64,000 nt of DNA from Deltaproteobacteria bacterium (GCA_024280485.1 JAJRQB010000117.1:1-64000); one strand, 5' to 3'. Counted from the first letter of the stretch, positions 43,408 to 52,694 are shown. Made by a program: numbers and translations. Notes: a model not told the origin generated them from the letters alone.

Positions 43408-43592
43408 ATTTACAGCACGATACGGACACAACCTTATATGGGTGGCCGCACTGGCAAATATGTGCAGTTTGTCCTGTTGAAAATATGGATTTGATAACCA
43501 AGAGTGCAATCATCTTCAAGCTGCTGGCGAAACTATTTTTTTTCTGTTAACATCCGAAATCTATTCAATTTTCTATCTATTTCGAGGCCTAG

Positions 43593-44165
43593 ATGCAAAA
43601 TCGACAATTCATATACTTACAGATACTAACGGCTTCACGGGTCTTTATTGCCGCAATCCTTGCAGCTGTTTTTGCTGTTTATGGGTTAAATGCCTGGACG
43701 ATTCTGGCTGCCGTGGTTCTGGGCGCCATGGCGGAGTTGACCGATCTGTTCGATGGTCTGATGGCGCGTAAGTATGATTTGACCAGCGATTTCGGTAAAT
43801 TTTTTGATCCTTACACCGATTCAATTGCTCGCTTAATCATGTTTTTCGCGCTTGCTCATGTGAACCTAGTACCACTCTGGTTGCCGGTATTTATGGCGTT
43901 ACGTGATATTTCGGTCAGCTATATCCGTCTTTTTGCGATGAAGGCCAACGTTGTTATGGCTTCGCGTATGTCTGGCAAGGTCAAGGCCTGGGGACAGGCT
44001 GTCGGGTTCTTCCTGTTCCTGCTGATCGGGTTGTTTGGGCGTTTTGAGTTTGACCTTGCAGTCCTGGTGCCTTATGTCTCTTCGATTGTTCTGCTGATAA
44101 CTCTCTGGTCTCTGGTTGATTACGCTTTCTATCTGTTTACTCTGGTCAGAAAAGAAGAGGGTTGA
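43593..44165 (+). CDS. CDP-alcohol phosphatidyltransferase family membrane enzyme
   Basis: 190 residues, about six membrane helices. The CDP-OH-P motif D-x2-D-G-x2-A-R-x8-G-x3-D-x3-D is present as DLFDGLMARKYDLTSDFGKFFDPYTD (~49-74). It transfers phosphatidyl from CDP-diacylglycerol to an alcohol; similarity in layout to PgsA suggests glycerol-3-phosphate as acceptor, but this is not certain. GAGG precedes the ATG. A HAD phosphatase gene follows 42 bp later, which would fit a phosphatidylglycerophosphate synthase plus phosphatase pair. Confidence 0.85.
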   Translation: MQNRQFIYLQILTASRVFIAAILAAVFAVYGLNAWTILAAVVLGAMAELTDLFDGLMARKYDLTSDFGKFFDPYTDSIARLIMFFALAHVNLVPLWLPVFMALRDISVSYIRLFAMKANVVMASRMSGKVKAWGQAVGFFLFLLIGLFGRFEFDLAVLVPYVSSIVLLITLWSLVDYAFYLFTLVRKEEG

Positions 44166-44207
44166 AGTACCATCTGGGTACTTTGCCGTTTTGTTAAGGA
44201 GGGACAC

Positions 44208-44777
44208 ATGAACCATGTCCTCTACGGCCTGATTGCAGGTCATCGTCAACGTCGAGTTCTTGGACGTCTACTGTCAGAGGCTCCCGAACTTGCGACTGTT
44301 GATGTCGATCTTACTGCGTTGAAGACTGAAGGTGTCCGCGCTTTGGTTTTTGATTTCGATGGCGTCCTTGCCCCGCACGATGCGGCAAAACCCCTGGCAG
44401 AGACAGAACTCGTACTCGATCAGGCGTTGCAAGTTTTTGGCGCCGGTCATATCTATATCCTCAGTAATAAACCTTCAATCGAACGTCTCCAGTATTTCAA
44501 TCTACGCTACCCTGATATTGTATTTGTAGGCGGGGTGCGCAAGAAACCCTATCCTGATGGTCTGGAGAAGATTGCTCTGCAAGGCGACTACGATGCCGGT
44601 CAAATTGCCTTACTCGATGATCGGCTGATGACTGGCGGTTTGGCCTGTTTGCATGCCGGCAGTAAATTTATATATATATCAAAGCCTTTAGTCGACTTTT
44701 CTCGAAACCCTATCAAGGAATCATTTTTCGCCTTTTTACGTTTTTTTGAGTCTTTCCTGGCGCGACTTGCCGCCTGA
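44208..44777 (+). CDS. HAD-superfamily phosphatase, YqeG-like
   Basis: 189 residues. HAD motif I is ALVFDFDGVLAPHD (DxDGV), motif II is IYILSNKPS, then KKPYPDGLEKIAL and the acidic motif LLDDRLMTGG. YqeG/GEP4 relatives dephosphorylate phosphatidylglycerophosphate. Placed right after a CDP-alcohol phosphatidyltransferase gene, this would make phosphatidylglycerol, but the substrate is inferred from context. AAGGAGGG precedes the ATG. Confidence 0.85.
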   Translation: MNHVLYGLIAGHRQRRVLGRLLSEAPELATVDVDLTALKTEGVRALVFDFDGVLAPHDAAKPLAETELVLDQALQVFGAGHIYILSNKPSIERLQYFNLRYPDIVFVGGVRKKPYPDGLEKIALQGDYDAGQIALLDDRLMTGGLACLHAGSKFIYISKPLVDFSRNPIKESFFAFLRFFESFLARLAA

Positions 44778-44861
44778 AGAGGATTGAACTGAATGCTTTC
44801 ATTTATTCGGCTCAATGGATGCTTTTAGACCTGGCGGAATAGAACATATCGGAGTGCAGTT

Positions 44862-45251
44862 ATGAAGATCTGCAGCGACGAAGAATTTCAGCAGTTTGTC
44901 GGGAAGATATCGAACCTTTGCATAGAGGGGATGGTATCCGCCGATTATTGTCGTTTTTTTAATGTCGACTTCGACAGCAGTCGTAAGCGACTGCTTGATT
45001 CCTATGCCGATTTTTCAGCGTGTTGTAACTGGCTTTCGGGCTGTCTCTTTGAGAGTTATGCAACTCACCATTCCCCTGGAACAGATCGATTGCTGGCCAG
45101 AGTTTCAAGTGCCCTGGGGCACTCTGTTTCTCACGGCGCTTTGATTACAGCTATTCTCTACCTCGACCTCCCTTATCTCATCCCAGGAAACTCACACGGA
45201 CTTTCTGTTGGAATATCACGTTTCTGCCCACGTTTGAACGCATCTAACTAG
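44862..45251 (+). CDS. Hypothetical protein
   Basis: 129 residues, five Cys before residue 65, no signal peptide. GGAG precedes the ATG by 6 bp. The N-terminal part (DEEFQQFVGKISNLCIEGMVSADYCRFFNV) looks like an ordinary soluble domain. The C-terminal ~25 residues (HGLSVGISRFCPRLNASN) are atypical and may reflect a frameshift. Not recognised. Confidence 0.4.
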   Translation: MKICSDEEFQQFVGKISNLCIEGMVSADYCRFFNVDFDSSRKRLLDSYADFSACCNWLSGCLFESYATHHSPGTDRLLARVSSALGHSVSHGALITAILYLDLPYLIPGNSHGLSVGISRFCPRLNASN

Positions 45252-45468
45252 AATGTCGGTTTCGCCATTGTTTGTAGACGTCTCTAACCGTTTTAATTGA
45301 CACCACATTACCTCGTGCAGTAGAAGGAAGAAGTCGTTACTATTGATTCACAGTTTCTCGATAGAAATGAGATATGGCTCTATCGGTGCTAGTACTTATA
45401 ATCCAATATTCTGATAGTTCATGATTGTATCTCTACAAACTCTTCATATTGTGAATAGGAGATGGTCA

Positions 45469-46056
45469 ATGTCGGATCAAATTGTCAAAATCGGAGAAAA
45501 AATCAGAGAGTTGAGGACCAAACTTGGAATGTCTATTGAAGATGTTTCCAGGCAGTCCGAAATCTCTGCGCCTACAATTGCCGAGATTGAAGGTCATAAG
45601 GTTTCCCCGCCATTGGGGCAGATTGTCAGCCTGGCAAAATCATTCCAGGTTCCAGTCGGCGACATCCTCGGCGGTAGTGCAGATTCCTCTTTTTGTATTG
45701 TTAGAAGTAACAACAGAGAGTCAGTGTCCCGCTTCAGTTCCGATATGAAGTCTGGTGGTTACAGTTATGAGCCTCTTGGCCATCAGAAGAAGAACCGCCA
45801 AATGGAACCTTTCCATGTAACGCTCACGCCAGCAGAGGCACCCCTAGCCGAGCCCAATCAACATGCTGGCGAAGAAATTCTCTTTGTTCTGACCGGTCAG
45901 GTTGAGGTAACTCTTTCAGAGCACACAGATATCCTCAATCCTGGCGATTCTATCTATTTTGATTCAAACTTACCCCATGTCGTTTCGTGCCACGGGGACA
46001 AGCCAGCAACTATATTTGCCGTGATTTATGCTGAAAAAGAGATGCTGATATTCTGA
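45469..46056 (+). CDS. XRE-family regulator with C-terminal cupin domain
   Basis: 195 residues. An N-terminal helix-turn-helix (~6-62: IGEKIRELRTKLGMSIEDVSRQSEISAPTIAEIEGHKVSPPLGQIVSLAKSF) is followed by a cupin-2 barrel (~120-190: HAGEEILFVLTGQVEVTLSEH, LNPGDSIYFDSNLPHVVSC). Such HTH-cupin proteins sense small molecules and often control amine, amino-acid or phosphonate genes. AGGAGATGG precedes ATG 45469. No obvious target operon is adjacent. Confidence 0.9.
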   Translation: MSDQIVKIGEKIRELRTKLGMSIEDVSRQSEISAPTIAEIEGHKVSPPLGQIVSLAKSFQVPVGDILGGSADSSFCIVRSNNRESVSRFSSDMKSGGYSYEPLGHQKKNRQMEPFHVTLTPAEAPLAEPNQHAGEEILFVLTGQVEVTLSEHTDILNPGDSIYFDSNLPHVVSCHGDKPATIFAVIYAEKEMLIF

Positions 46057-46186
46057 AAATGTAGCCGTGCAATATCATTTCTGATTGCCGACTTGATGTA
46101 ACAAAAAACTGGGGTATTTCCCACAATTCTTAAAGGAATGCGGGGACCGCCCCTTTGTTGATTATAGAATTTAACGAGGGTTCAGG

Positions 46187-47404
46187 ATGGAAGTAGCCAT
46201 AATTGGTGGCGGAGCGGCTGGTTTTTTTGCCGCGATCAACGTAAAGATAAATTATCCTGAGTCTGACGTTGTCATCTTTGAAAAGTCGAAGCATGTCCTG
46301 TCCAAGGTTAAAGTATCTGGCGGCGGACGGTGCAATATTACGAACGCTTGTTCAGATCTGAAAGAATTGTCCGAGGCTTATCCACGGGGAGGAAACGTCT
46401 TAAAGAGGGCTTTTCGGATCTTCAGTAACAAAGATGCCATGCAATGGTTCGAGTCTCATGGTGTTCAATTGACTACTCAGGATGATAATTGTGTATTTCC
46501 TCATTCACAAAACTCACAAACCATTATCGATTGTTTTCTAGAACAGACGAAAAATTTGAAAATTAAAGTCGAACTGGAAACGGGAGTTAAAACCATTAAG
46601 AAAACTGTAGATAGACTGCAGTTAACTATTGTGGGGGGAAAGGTTCCAACGAGGTCCTTTGACAAAGTTATTGTCGCAACTGGAGGCTCTCCGCTAAGAG
46701 ATGGTCTGGTGTGGCTTGAAAAATTAAAACACACAATTAAAGACCCTGTCCCTTCATTATTCACATTTAGGTTACCTGATGACTCTGTCACTGAGTTGAT
46801 GGGGATCGTGATAGAGAACACTTTGGTTCGAATACAGGGCAGCAAGTTGAACTCTGCCGGGGCCTTGCTGATAACACACTGGGGAATGAGTGGGCCTGCG
46901 ATCTTAAAATTGTCATCTCTGGGGGCGAGACTGTTAAGCGAAAAAGACTATATATTTAAAATTCAGATAAACTGGACCAACGTGCGCAATAATGATGATG
47001 TATTCACCACGTTGAAAAACATTGTCGCTGATCATCCGAAAAAGCAATTGGCTAACATCAGGCCCTACTTTTTACCCGAAAGATTGTGGATTTATCTACT
47101 TCAGAAAAGTGAGGTATCGGCTGACAAAAAATGGGGAGAACTTGGCAAAACGGCCTTAAACAAACTGGTGAACATACTGACTAATGATGTTTATCCGGTA
47201 CAAGGTCGAACGCAATTCAGGGACGAATTTGTAACTTGCGGTGGAGTCAGCCTTGATAGTATCGATTTTAATACAATGCAGAGCAAAGAATGTGAACATC
47301 TATATTTTGCTGGAGAAGTTATGGATATTGACGGTATTACAGGTGGATATAATTTTCAGGCTGCCTGGACTACAGCCTTTATCGCCGCCAGATTGAACAA
47401 TTAG
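46187..47404 (+). CDS. NAD(P)/FAD-dependent oxidoreductase, HI0933/YhiN family
   Basis: 405 residues. The Rossmann FAD motif is MEVAIIGGGAAGFFAAINV with an acidic end at VIFEKSK. The family signatures are KVKVSGGGRCNITNAC, DNCVFPHSQNSQTI, VIVATGGSP, WGMSGPAILKLSS, FVTCGGVSLDSID and the C-terminal LYFAGEVMDIDGITGGYNFQAAWTTA. The reaction is unknown for most members. GAGGG precedes the ATG. Low GC and the A-rich sequence differ somewhat from neighbours. Confidence 0.92.
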   Translation: MEVAIIGGGAAGFFAAINVKINYPESDVVIFEKSKHVLSKVKVSGGGRCNITNACSDLKELSEAYPRGGNVLKRAFRIFSNKDAMQWFESHGVQLTTQDDNCVFPHSQNSQTIIDCFLEQTKNLKIKVELETGVKTIKKTVDRLQLTIVGGKVPTRSFDKVIVATGGSPLRDGLVWLEKLKHTIKDPVPSLFTFRLPDDSVTELMGIVIENTLVRIQGSKLNSAGALLITHWGMSGPAILKLSSLGARLLSEKDYIFKIQINWTNVRNNDDVFTTLKNIVADHPKKQLANIRPYFLPERLWIYLLQKSEVSADKKWGELGKTALNKLVNILTNDVYPVQGRTQFRDEFVTCGGVSLDSIDFNTMQSKECEHLYFAGEVMDIDGITGGYNFQAAWTTAFIAARLNN

Positions 47405-47458
47405 CCTTGTTCTGAGGTATAAACTGAATAAATATTTTTAAATATGAAAGGCAAATCA

Positions 47459-47932
47459 ATGGCGCAGGTAAAAGAATCAGACAAGATCTTGCTTAACTTT
47501 ATCGGCAAGTTGACCGACGGAACGATCATTGACAGCACGAATGCAGATCCTGAAGAAGATTCGTGCAATGATGATGATTGCTGCCACGACCATGGCCCAC
47601 TGGAACTGACCCTCGGAGAAGGCGAATTCTATGCTCCGATCGAAGCGGCACTGATCGGCATGCGGGTTGGTGAAAAAAAGACAGTTGTGATCTCCTCGGA
47701 TGAGGCCTTTGGTCAACATGATCAGGAAAATGTCTTCAGCATATTACGCAGTGAATTAGCCGACGATATCACTCCGGAAGTTGGATTAACTCTTGAGGTG
47801 ACCGGTGAAGACGATGATATCTATATGGTCACTATTATTGAGATCAGCGATGAAGAGATCAGCCTTGATGCGAATCATCCTCTAGCGGGTGAAGAACTAA
47901 CCTACGAGTTTGAACTGGTTGAAATTCTTTAA
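47459..47932 (+). CDS. FKBP-type peptidyl-prolyl isomerase, SlyD-like, with Cys/His-rich insert
   Basis: 157 residues. The FKBP core is split by an inserted chaperone flap as in SlyD: DKILLNFIGKLTDGTIIDST, LELTLGEGEFYAPIEAALIGMRVGEKKTVVISSDEAFG, then the flap and HPLAGEELTYEFELVEIL. Unusual is a Cys/His/Asp patch at ~29-46 (DSCNDDDCCHDHG) within the first part, a likely metal site; SlyD normally has its metal-binding residues in a C-terminal tail. ATG 47459 follows AAAGGC; ATG 47444 is possible. Confidence 0.88.
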   Translation: MAQVKESDKILLNFIGKLTDGTIIDSTNADPEEDSCNDDDCCHDHGPLELTLGEGEFYAPIEAALIGMRVGEKKTVVISSDEAFGQHDQENVFSILRSELADDITPEVGLTLEVTGEDDDIYMVTIIEISDEEISLDANHPLAGEELTYEFELVEIL

Positions 47933-47948
47933 GAGCCGGGGACGGTCT

Positions 47949-48365
47949 GTGCAGTTACAAAAAAGAGAGTCACTGAATTATCCTCTCTGCAGAAAATGTG
48001 GTGGTCGTTGTTGCCAGGGAAGCCCCGGTCTTTGGATCGATCCGCAACGATTTCTTGCTATTTTTTTTGCTGGAAAGCCTTTGCCCCTCGAACAAATGCG
48101 TGAACGCCTACCTGCTCTAGGGTTGGTCCTCTGGGAGAAGTCTGGTGTGCCGATGCCTGCTCCGCTCACCTTGGTGAATGGATGTGCATTCCTTGATAAG
48201 GACGGTTGTTCCTTCTCGGTTTTTGAGCGGCCCTGTCAATGTTTAGCACTGATTCCAGACGTGGAGACTCTAGCCCAGTCAGAGGGGAGTCTCTGCCGTT
48301 TGCCAAAAGAATTCAACCAAGAGATTTGTCAGCAAAAATGGCAGGATTATTGGCAGTCTTTTTAA
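47949..48365 (+). CDS. YkgJ-like Cys-rich (zinc/iron-chelating) protein
   Basis: About 138 residues. The Cys pattern is PLCRKCGGRCCQGSPGLW ... GCAFLDKDGCSFSVFERPCQCLALIP ... SLCRLP, as in the CxxCxxCC family that binds iron-sulfur or zinc. The start is uncertain: GTG 47949 after GGGGAC is chosen; an open frame extends to TTG 47910 inside the FKBP gene. Its stop overlaps the convergent selO stop by 3-4 bp. Confidence 0.78.
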   Translation: MQLQKRESLNYPLCRKCGGRCCQGSPGLWIDPQRFLAIFFAGKPLPLEQMRERLPALGLVLWEKSGVPMPAPLTLVNGCAFLDKDGCSFSVFERPCQCLALIPDVETLAQSEGSLCRLPKEFNQEICQQKWQDYWQSF

Positions 48366-49978
48366 GAGCTGCAGGAGAGCATCGAACAACCAGCACGATG
48401 CCGTGCCCAGTCGGGTCGTTTTTGAGCAAACTCCTCGTTTTCAGGCTGCTCTGCATAGGGGTCTCGCATCACCTGTAGCAGATCATTAACCAGGCTGTGA
48501 TCCCCAGCCTCCGATTTATCGATCGCAATTTGCGCCAGGTAGTTGCGTAGCACATATTTAGGATTCACTGCATTCATTTGTTGACGTCGCTCGACATTGC
48601 GATGTCCGTCTTGTCCCACCCGTTTTAGATAGGTGCGCAACCAATCGCAGATTTGCTGTTTGTTCTTCTCGGTTAATTCCTCCGGTTGGTAGTAGGCATC
48701 AAGTAGTGGAGCGAGCAAATTATCATTATCCTGACCATCTACCAGATCCAGATCAGCCAGTTTTCGATAGAAAATGGTCATGTCAGTTTCAACCAACAGC
48801 AACACTTTTTCCAGTTCGGCCGTTAACGGTAGATCGTATTCCGGTTCAAATTGTTTCAGTCCCAGCTTTTGTGCCATCATTTCCTGCCAACCCTGTTTGT
48901 AACAAAAACCATACAGCTGCAGCGCCTCTTCCAAAGGTTCGGTTTGCTCAATCAAGGGGTAGATGGCGTTCGCGAGTTGGGCGAGATTCCAGAGCGCAAT
49001 CTGTGGTTGATTTCCGAACCGATAGCGCCTGCCTTGGGCATCAGTCGTATTTGGTGTCCAGTCAGGGTTGTAATCTTCCAGCCAACCATAGGGCCCGTAG
49101 TCGATGGTCAGGCCAAGAATCGACATGTTGTCGGTGTTCATCACGCCGTGGACAAAGCCGACGCGCATCCAGTGGACGATCATCGCGGCAGTTTTACGAC
49201 AAATTTCTTCGAACCACTTAAGATACACAACAACAGAAGGTTCACCAAGATGTGAAAAATCAGTGCAGATCGTATAATCGACCAGTTGACGCAACTGGTC
49301 GATTTCGTTGCGTGAGGTAAAAATCTGAAAGCTACCGAAACGGGTAAAAGAGGGGGCCACCCGACAGACAACCGCTCCCGGTTCCTGTTTCGGGTGACCG
49401 TCGTAGAACATGTCACGAGTGACTTGCTCGCCCGTCAGGATAAGACTCAGGGCGCGAGTGGTCGGCACTCCGAGGTGATGCATAGCTTCACTGCAGAGGA
49501 ATTCTCGAACTGAGGACCGCAGCACAGCCAGACCGTCAGCCCGGCGTGAATAGGGGGTAGGACCTGCACCCTTCAATTGCAGAGCCCAACGCGCGCCGAG
49601 ATGATTAACAATTTCCCCCAGATTGATGGCTCGGCCGTCTCCGAGTTGACCAGCCCAGTTTCCAAACTGATGTCCACCGTAACAGCATGCGTAGGGTTCC
49701 ATGCCTGGCGACAGTTGATTCCCAGCAAAAACCTGGACGAACAGATCGCTTTCACAGGTCGGCTGATCCAGATCAAGTAATGTGGCGACTTCATGCGAAT
49801 ATGCAACCAGCTGTGGTGCAACCACCGGAGTCGGTTGGACATATGAAAAACAAGCACGCTCAACCTGTCGCACATGATTGCTGTAATTCTGATCAGCAGG
49901 GAGTTCACGTACGAAGCGGTTATCGAAGTTAAGGTCTGCGAGGGATGGTGATTGTTGTGTAGGTAGATCTGTTTTCAT
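48362..49978 (-). CDS. selO: Protein adenylyltransferase SelO
   Basis: 538 residues, pseudokinase fold that transfers AMP to Ser/Thr/Tyr of redox proteins such as grx and sucA products. Family marks are YACCYGGHQFGNWAGQLGDGRAINLGE, LKGAGPTPYSRRADGLAVLRSSVREFL, GFVHGVMNTDNMSILGLTIDYGPYG and the C terminus WARHRAGCSMLSCSS. The Cys three from the end is the place where animal SelO has selenocysteine; here it is an ordinary TGC. The stop codon shares bases with the convergent YkgJ-like gene. Confidence 0.95.
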   Translation of the reverse strand: MKTDLPTQQSPSLADLNFDNRFVRELPADQNYSNHVRQVERACFSYVQPTPVVAPQLVAYSHEVATLLDLDQPTCESDLFVQVFAGNQLSPGMEPYACCYGGHQFGNWAGQLGDGRAINLGEIVNHLGARWALQLKGAGPTPYSRRADGLAVLRSSVREFLCSEAMHHLGVPTTRALSLILTGEQVTRDMFYDGHPKQEPGAVVCRVAPSFTRFGSFQIFTSRNEIDQLRQLVDYTICTDFSHLGEPSVVVYLKWFEEICRKTAAMIVHWMRVGFVHGVMNTDNMSILGLTIDYGPYGWLEDYNPDWTPNTTDAQGRRYRFGNQPQIALWNLAQLANAIYPLIEQTEPLEEALQLYGFCYKQGWQEMMAQKLGLKQFEPEYDLPLTAELEKVLLLVETDMTIFYRKLADLDLVDGQDNDNLLAPLLDAYYQPEELTEKNKQQICDWLRTYLKRVGQDGHRNVERRQQMNAVNPKYVLRNYLAQIAIDKSEAGDHSLVNDLLQVMRDPYAEQPENEEFAQKRPDWARHRAGCSMLSCSS

Positions 49979-50059
49979 TCGCTGATTGTCTCACCAGTAC
50001 CGCTTCGATGGCAAGGTAGACTGCGTAGAATAAAGACCCCTTTGAGGGGGCAAAACAAT

Positions 50060-50083
50060 AAAGGGTGCCGTTTGGCACCCTTT
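50060..50083 (-). terminator. Terminator of the amino-acid transport operon
   Basis: AAAGGGTGCC (50060-50069) pairs perfectly with GGCACCCTTT (50074-50083) around the loop GTTT. On the minus strand ATTGTTTTG follows. It lies 27 bp beyond the ATPase stop. Confidence 0.8.
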
Positions 50084-50109
50084 ATAAAATCATCAGGAAG
50101 TACATTACT

Positions 50110-50844
50110 CTACAACACCTGCTTGAGAAACAGCTTGGTGCGCTCTTCACGGGGCTCGGTAAAGAAATGCTCTGGCGTGCCTTCTTCGACCAGTTTTCCT
50201 TGATCCATAAATAGCACCCGATCGGCAACCTCACGCGCAAAACCCATCTCGTGGGTGACTACAACCATTGTCATACCTTCACTGGCCAGGTTTTTCATAA
50301 CATCGAGAACTTCACCAACCATCTCGGGATCGAGAGCGCTGGTTGGTTCGTCAAAGAGCATAATTTTGGGATCCATCGCCAGGGCGCGGGCGATAGCGAC
50401 GCGCTGTTGCTGACCACCAGAGAGACGACTCGGGTATTCCTGCTCCTTCTCGGCAATACCAACCTTCTCAAGCAGCATGCGCGCTTTCTCTTCTGCTTCT
50501 GGACGGTTCCGTTTTCGCACCGTCATTTGGGCCAGTACGATATTTTCGATGACCTTCTTGTGCGGAAACAGATTGAACTGCTGGAAGACCATGCCGACTT
50601 CGCGCCGCACCTTGTTGAGATCGGTCTTACGGTCAGACAGATCAGTGCCATCAATGACGATATGGCCAGAAGTCAGGGTTTCAAGTCCGTTCAAACAACG
50701 CAGAAAGGTCGATTTGCCGGAACCCGAAGGGCCGATGATAACCACGACTTCCCCAGGGTCGACATTGGCCGTCACACCATCAACCGCATAGACAGTCTGA
50801 TTGCGACCGAAAAAGGTTTTTTTAAGATCGACAGTTTTAATCAC
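50110..50844 (-). CDS. Polar amino-acid ABC transporter ATP-binding protein (GlnQ type)
   Basis: About 244 residues. Walker [11 protein letters not shown]-loop [18 protein letters not shown], signature LSGGQQQR, Walker [14 protein letters not shown] and H-loop [23 protein letters not shown] are all intact and of GlnQ/HisP type. GTG 50844 is chosen: GGAGG lies 10 bp upstream and the frame overlaps the permease stop by 8 bp. It energises uptake by the permease and binding protein encoded upstream. Confidence 0.93.
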   Translation of the reverse strand: MIKTVDLKKTFFGRNQTVYAVDGVTANVDPGEVVVIIGPSGSGKSTFLRCLNGLETLTSGHIVIDGTDLSDRKTDLNKVRREVGMVFQQFNLFPHKKVIENIVLAQMTVRKRNRPEAEEKARMLLEKVGIAEKEQEYPSRLSGGQQQRVAIARALAMDPKIMLFDEPTSALDPEMVGEVLDVMKNLASEGMTMVVVTHEMGFAREVADRVLFMDQGKLVEEGTPEHFFTEPREERTKLFLKQVL

Positions 50845-51799
50845 TGACAGCGAGCCTCCGTTCAACCCATGCAATCAGTTGTGAGAGCACGGAAGTCAGC
50901 ATTAGATAAAGCAGGGCGACAGTAAACCAGATTTCAAAGGTGGCAAAGGTCGAGGTGATAACCTCGCGACCTGCTTTGGTCAGATCGGTAATTGCGATAA
51001 CCGAAACCAGTGATGAATCCTTGATCAGGCTGATAAACTGGCCCGCAAGTGGTGGAAGGACACGCTTGAGTGCCTGCGGCATGACGATATGGATCATGTT
51101 CTGCGTCGCGCTCATGCCGAGGGAACGGGCGGCTTCGGTCTGGCCTTTGGGGACCGACTGAATTCCAGCCCGGATGATCTCGGCGACATAGGCCCCGGCA
51201 AAAATAGCCAGGGCACTGATGCCCGCCACCAGGCGACCGATATCGAGTACGGTGCCGAGGAAGAAATAAAAGATAAAGATCTGCACCAGCAGCGGGGTGC
51301 CGCGAATGACCTCGACATAGAAGCTCGACAGGCTGCGCAACGTAGGATTTTTCGAAACTCGGCAGAGACCGGTCACCAGACCGATGATCAGACCGAAGAA
51401 GCTGGCCGCCGCCGATAACCAGAGGGTCATCAGCATGCCCATGGTCAGGGGACCTGCTTTCCACTCGCTGTTGCTGCCGATGCTGTCGTCTTCGAAAAGT
51501 TCTTCGCCCTCGGAGACTCTAAGGCTGTCAGTCTCTACTATGACACTGAACTTTTCGTCGGATTCACTCAGGTAGGCAACCGTTGACCGCCCATTGGCAT
51601 TACTGATGGAGAGAATCCGTCCATCGAAAGGGATATTTTCGAAGGTTTCTGCATGATAAAGAAAGTATTGCGGAACCCGATTCCAGCGCCAGGTGTAATC
51701 AATCTTCTTGGTTGCGACCCATAGGGAGGCACCGATAATGAATAGGATGGCGAAGGTCAAAATTCGCCAAGGCCAGATCTGCTTGGATAAGCTGTTCAT
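50837..51799 (-). CDS. Polar amino-acid ABC transporter permease
   Basis: 320 residues. After the first membrane helix ([17 protein letters not shown], 13-30) comes a ~90-residue extracytoplasmic insert ([15 protein letters not shown]...[10 protein letters not shown]), which is unusual in length for HisM/GlnP proteins. The usual permease core follows: [39 protein letters not shown] and the EAA loop [30 protein letters not shown]. Only one permease gene is present, so it probably works as a homodimer. Confidence 0.92.
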   Translation of the reverse strand: MNSLSKQIWPWRILTFAILFIIGASLWVATKKIDYTWRWNRVPQYFLYHAETFENIPFDGRILSISNANGRSTVAYLSESDEKFSVIVETDSLRVSEGEELFEDDSIGSNSEWKAGPLTMGMLMTLWLSAAASFFGLIIGLVTGLCRVSKNPTLRSLSSFYVEVIRGTPLLVQIFIFYFFLGTVLDIGRLVAGISALAIFAGAYVAEIIRAGIQSVPKGQTEAARSLGMSATQNMIHIVMPQALKRVLPPLAGQFISLIKDSSLVSVIAITDLTKAGREVITSTFATFEIWFTVALLYLMLTSVLSQLIAWVERRLAVSD

Positions 51800-51843
51800 C
51801 CGTTGATATCTTTCTGATTACTGTTGCTTCCAGACACAAAAAA

Positions 51844-51880
51844 GGTGGCGGAACCGAGAGCTACTCTCGATTCCGCCACC
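51844..51880 (-). terminator. Intra-operon terminator/stability hairpin between binding protein and permease
   Basis: A 17-bp stem (51844-51860 with 51864-51880, one mismatch) with a 3-nt loop is followed on the minus strand by six T (51843-51838). Placed between the binding-protein stop and permease start, it should cut most transcripts and protect the 3' end of the binding-protein message. That would give an excess of binding protein over membrane components. Confidence 0.75.
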
Positions 51881-51890
51881 AGTATCAAGC

Positions 51891-52694
51891 TTATTGTTGC
51901 AGTTTCTTGACCCAGTCGTCGCTGCTGATCCACTTTGCATAAATCTTGTCGTAGGTTCCATCGTTCTTCATCTGGGCGAGGAAGTTGTTCAGCCAGTTGA
52001 GGAAGTCGGCGTTACCGTGACGGATGGCCCAACCGAGGGGCTCGTAGGTGAAGGGCTCGTCGAGAAAGAACAGCTTGCCTTCACTCTTCTGGGCGTTGGC
52101 AATTGCCATGTAGGGCAGGTCGTAAACAAATGCGTCGATCTTGCCGTTGACCAGGTCCATGACCCCTTCCTGTTCGGTTTCAAACGAGATGTAGGTCGCC
52201 TTGCTGATCATGCGCTTGGTGGCCTGCTCGCCGGTGGTGCCAAGCTTAGAACCGACCTTGTATTTCTTGTTGTTGAGATCTTTGTACGACTTGACGGCAT
52301 CTGCATGTTGATTTTTCACCAGAATGCTCTGGCCGACAATAATATAGGGGTCAGCAAAGGCAATTTTCAGATTACGCTGAGCAGTGACGGTCATGCCACT
52401 CATGATCATGTCATATTTTTTGGTGAGCAGAGCCGGGATGATTCCGTCCCAAGCGGTGCTGACCAGTTCGAGCTTTACGTCCATGGCCTTGGCGATACGT
52501 TTAGCCATATCGACGTCAAAACCGATGATTTCACCTCTTTGATCGGTCATTTCGAAGGGCATGTAGCCTGGTTCCATGCCGACACGCAGGACACCACGGT
52601 CCTGAATGTCGCTCAGGGTATCAGCCATAACAGCGCAGGGAAGGGCAGCCAGCAGCAGGAAGAGTGCGCTTAGCAACAGGGCGAATCTTTTCAT
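51891..52694 (-). CDS. Polar amino-acid ABC transporter substrate-binding protein
   Basis: 267 residues with a signal peptide (1-24, LLLAALPCAVMA). The family-3 solute-binding fold shows GVLRVGMEPGYMPFEMTDQRGEIIGFDVDMAKRIAKAM, TAWDGIIPALLTKKYDMIMSGMTVTAQR, VGSKLGTTGEQATKR and GKIDAFVYDLPYMAIA. It binds a polar amino acid in the periplasm; the exact ligand is not evident. ATG 52694 is preceded by GGAGG. It is the first transporter gene of the operon. Confidence 0.92.
   Translation of the reverse strand: MKRFALLLSALFLLLAALPCAVMADTLSDIQDRGVLRVGMEPGYMPFEMTDQRGEIIGFDVDMAKRIAKAMDVKLELVSTAWDGIIPALLTKKYDMIMSGMTVTAQRNLKIAFADPYIIVGQSILVKNQHADAVKSYKDLNNKKYKVGSKLGTTGEQATKRMISKATYISFETEQEGVMDLVNGKIDAFVYDLPYMAIANAQKSEGKLFFLDEPFTYEPLGWAIRHGNADFLNWLNNFLAQMKNDGTYDKIYAKWISSDDWVKKLQQ

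Noticed and set aside
46130..46165. Terminator at GCGGGGACCGCCCC
   Set aside because: The stem is very short and there is no T tract on the plus strand; it lies only ~40 bp before the flavoprotein start. Not convincing.
48362..48400. Selenocysteine at the SelO C terminus
   Set aside because: The position corresponding to animal Sec is a TGC Cys codon and the gene ends in TAA.
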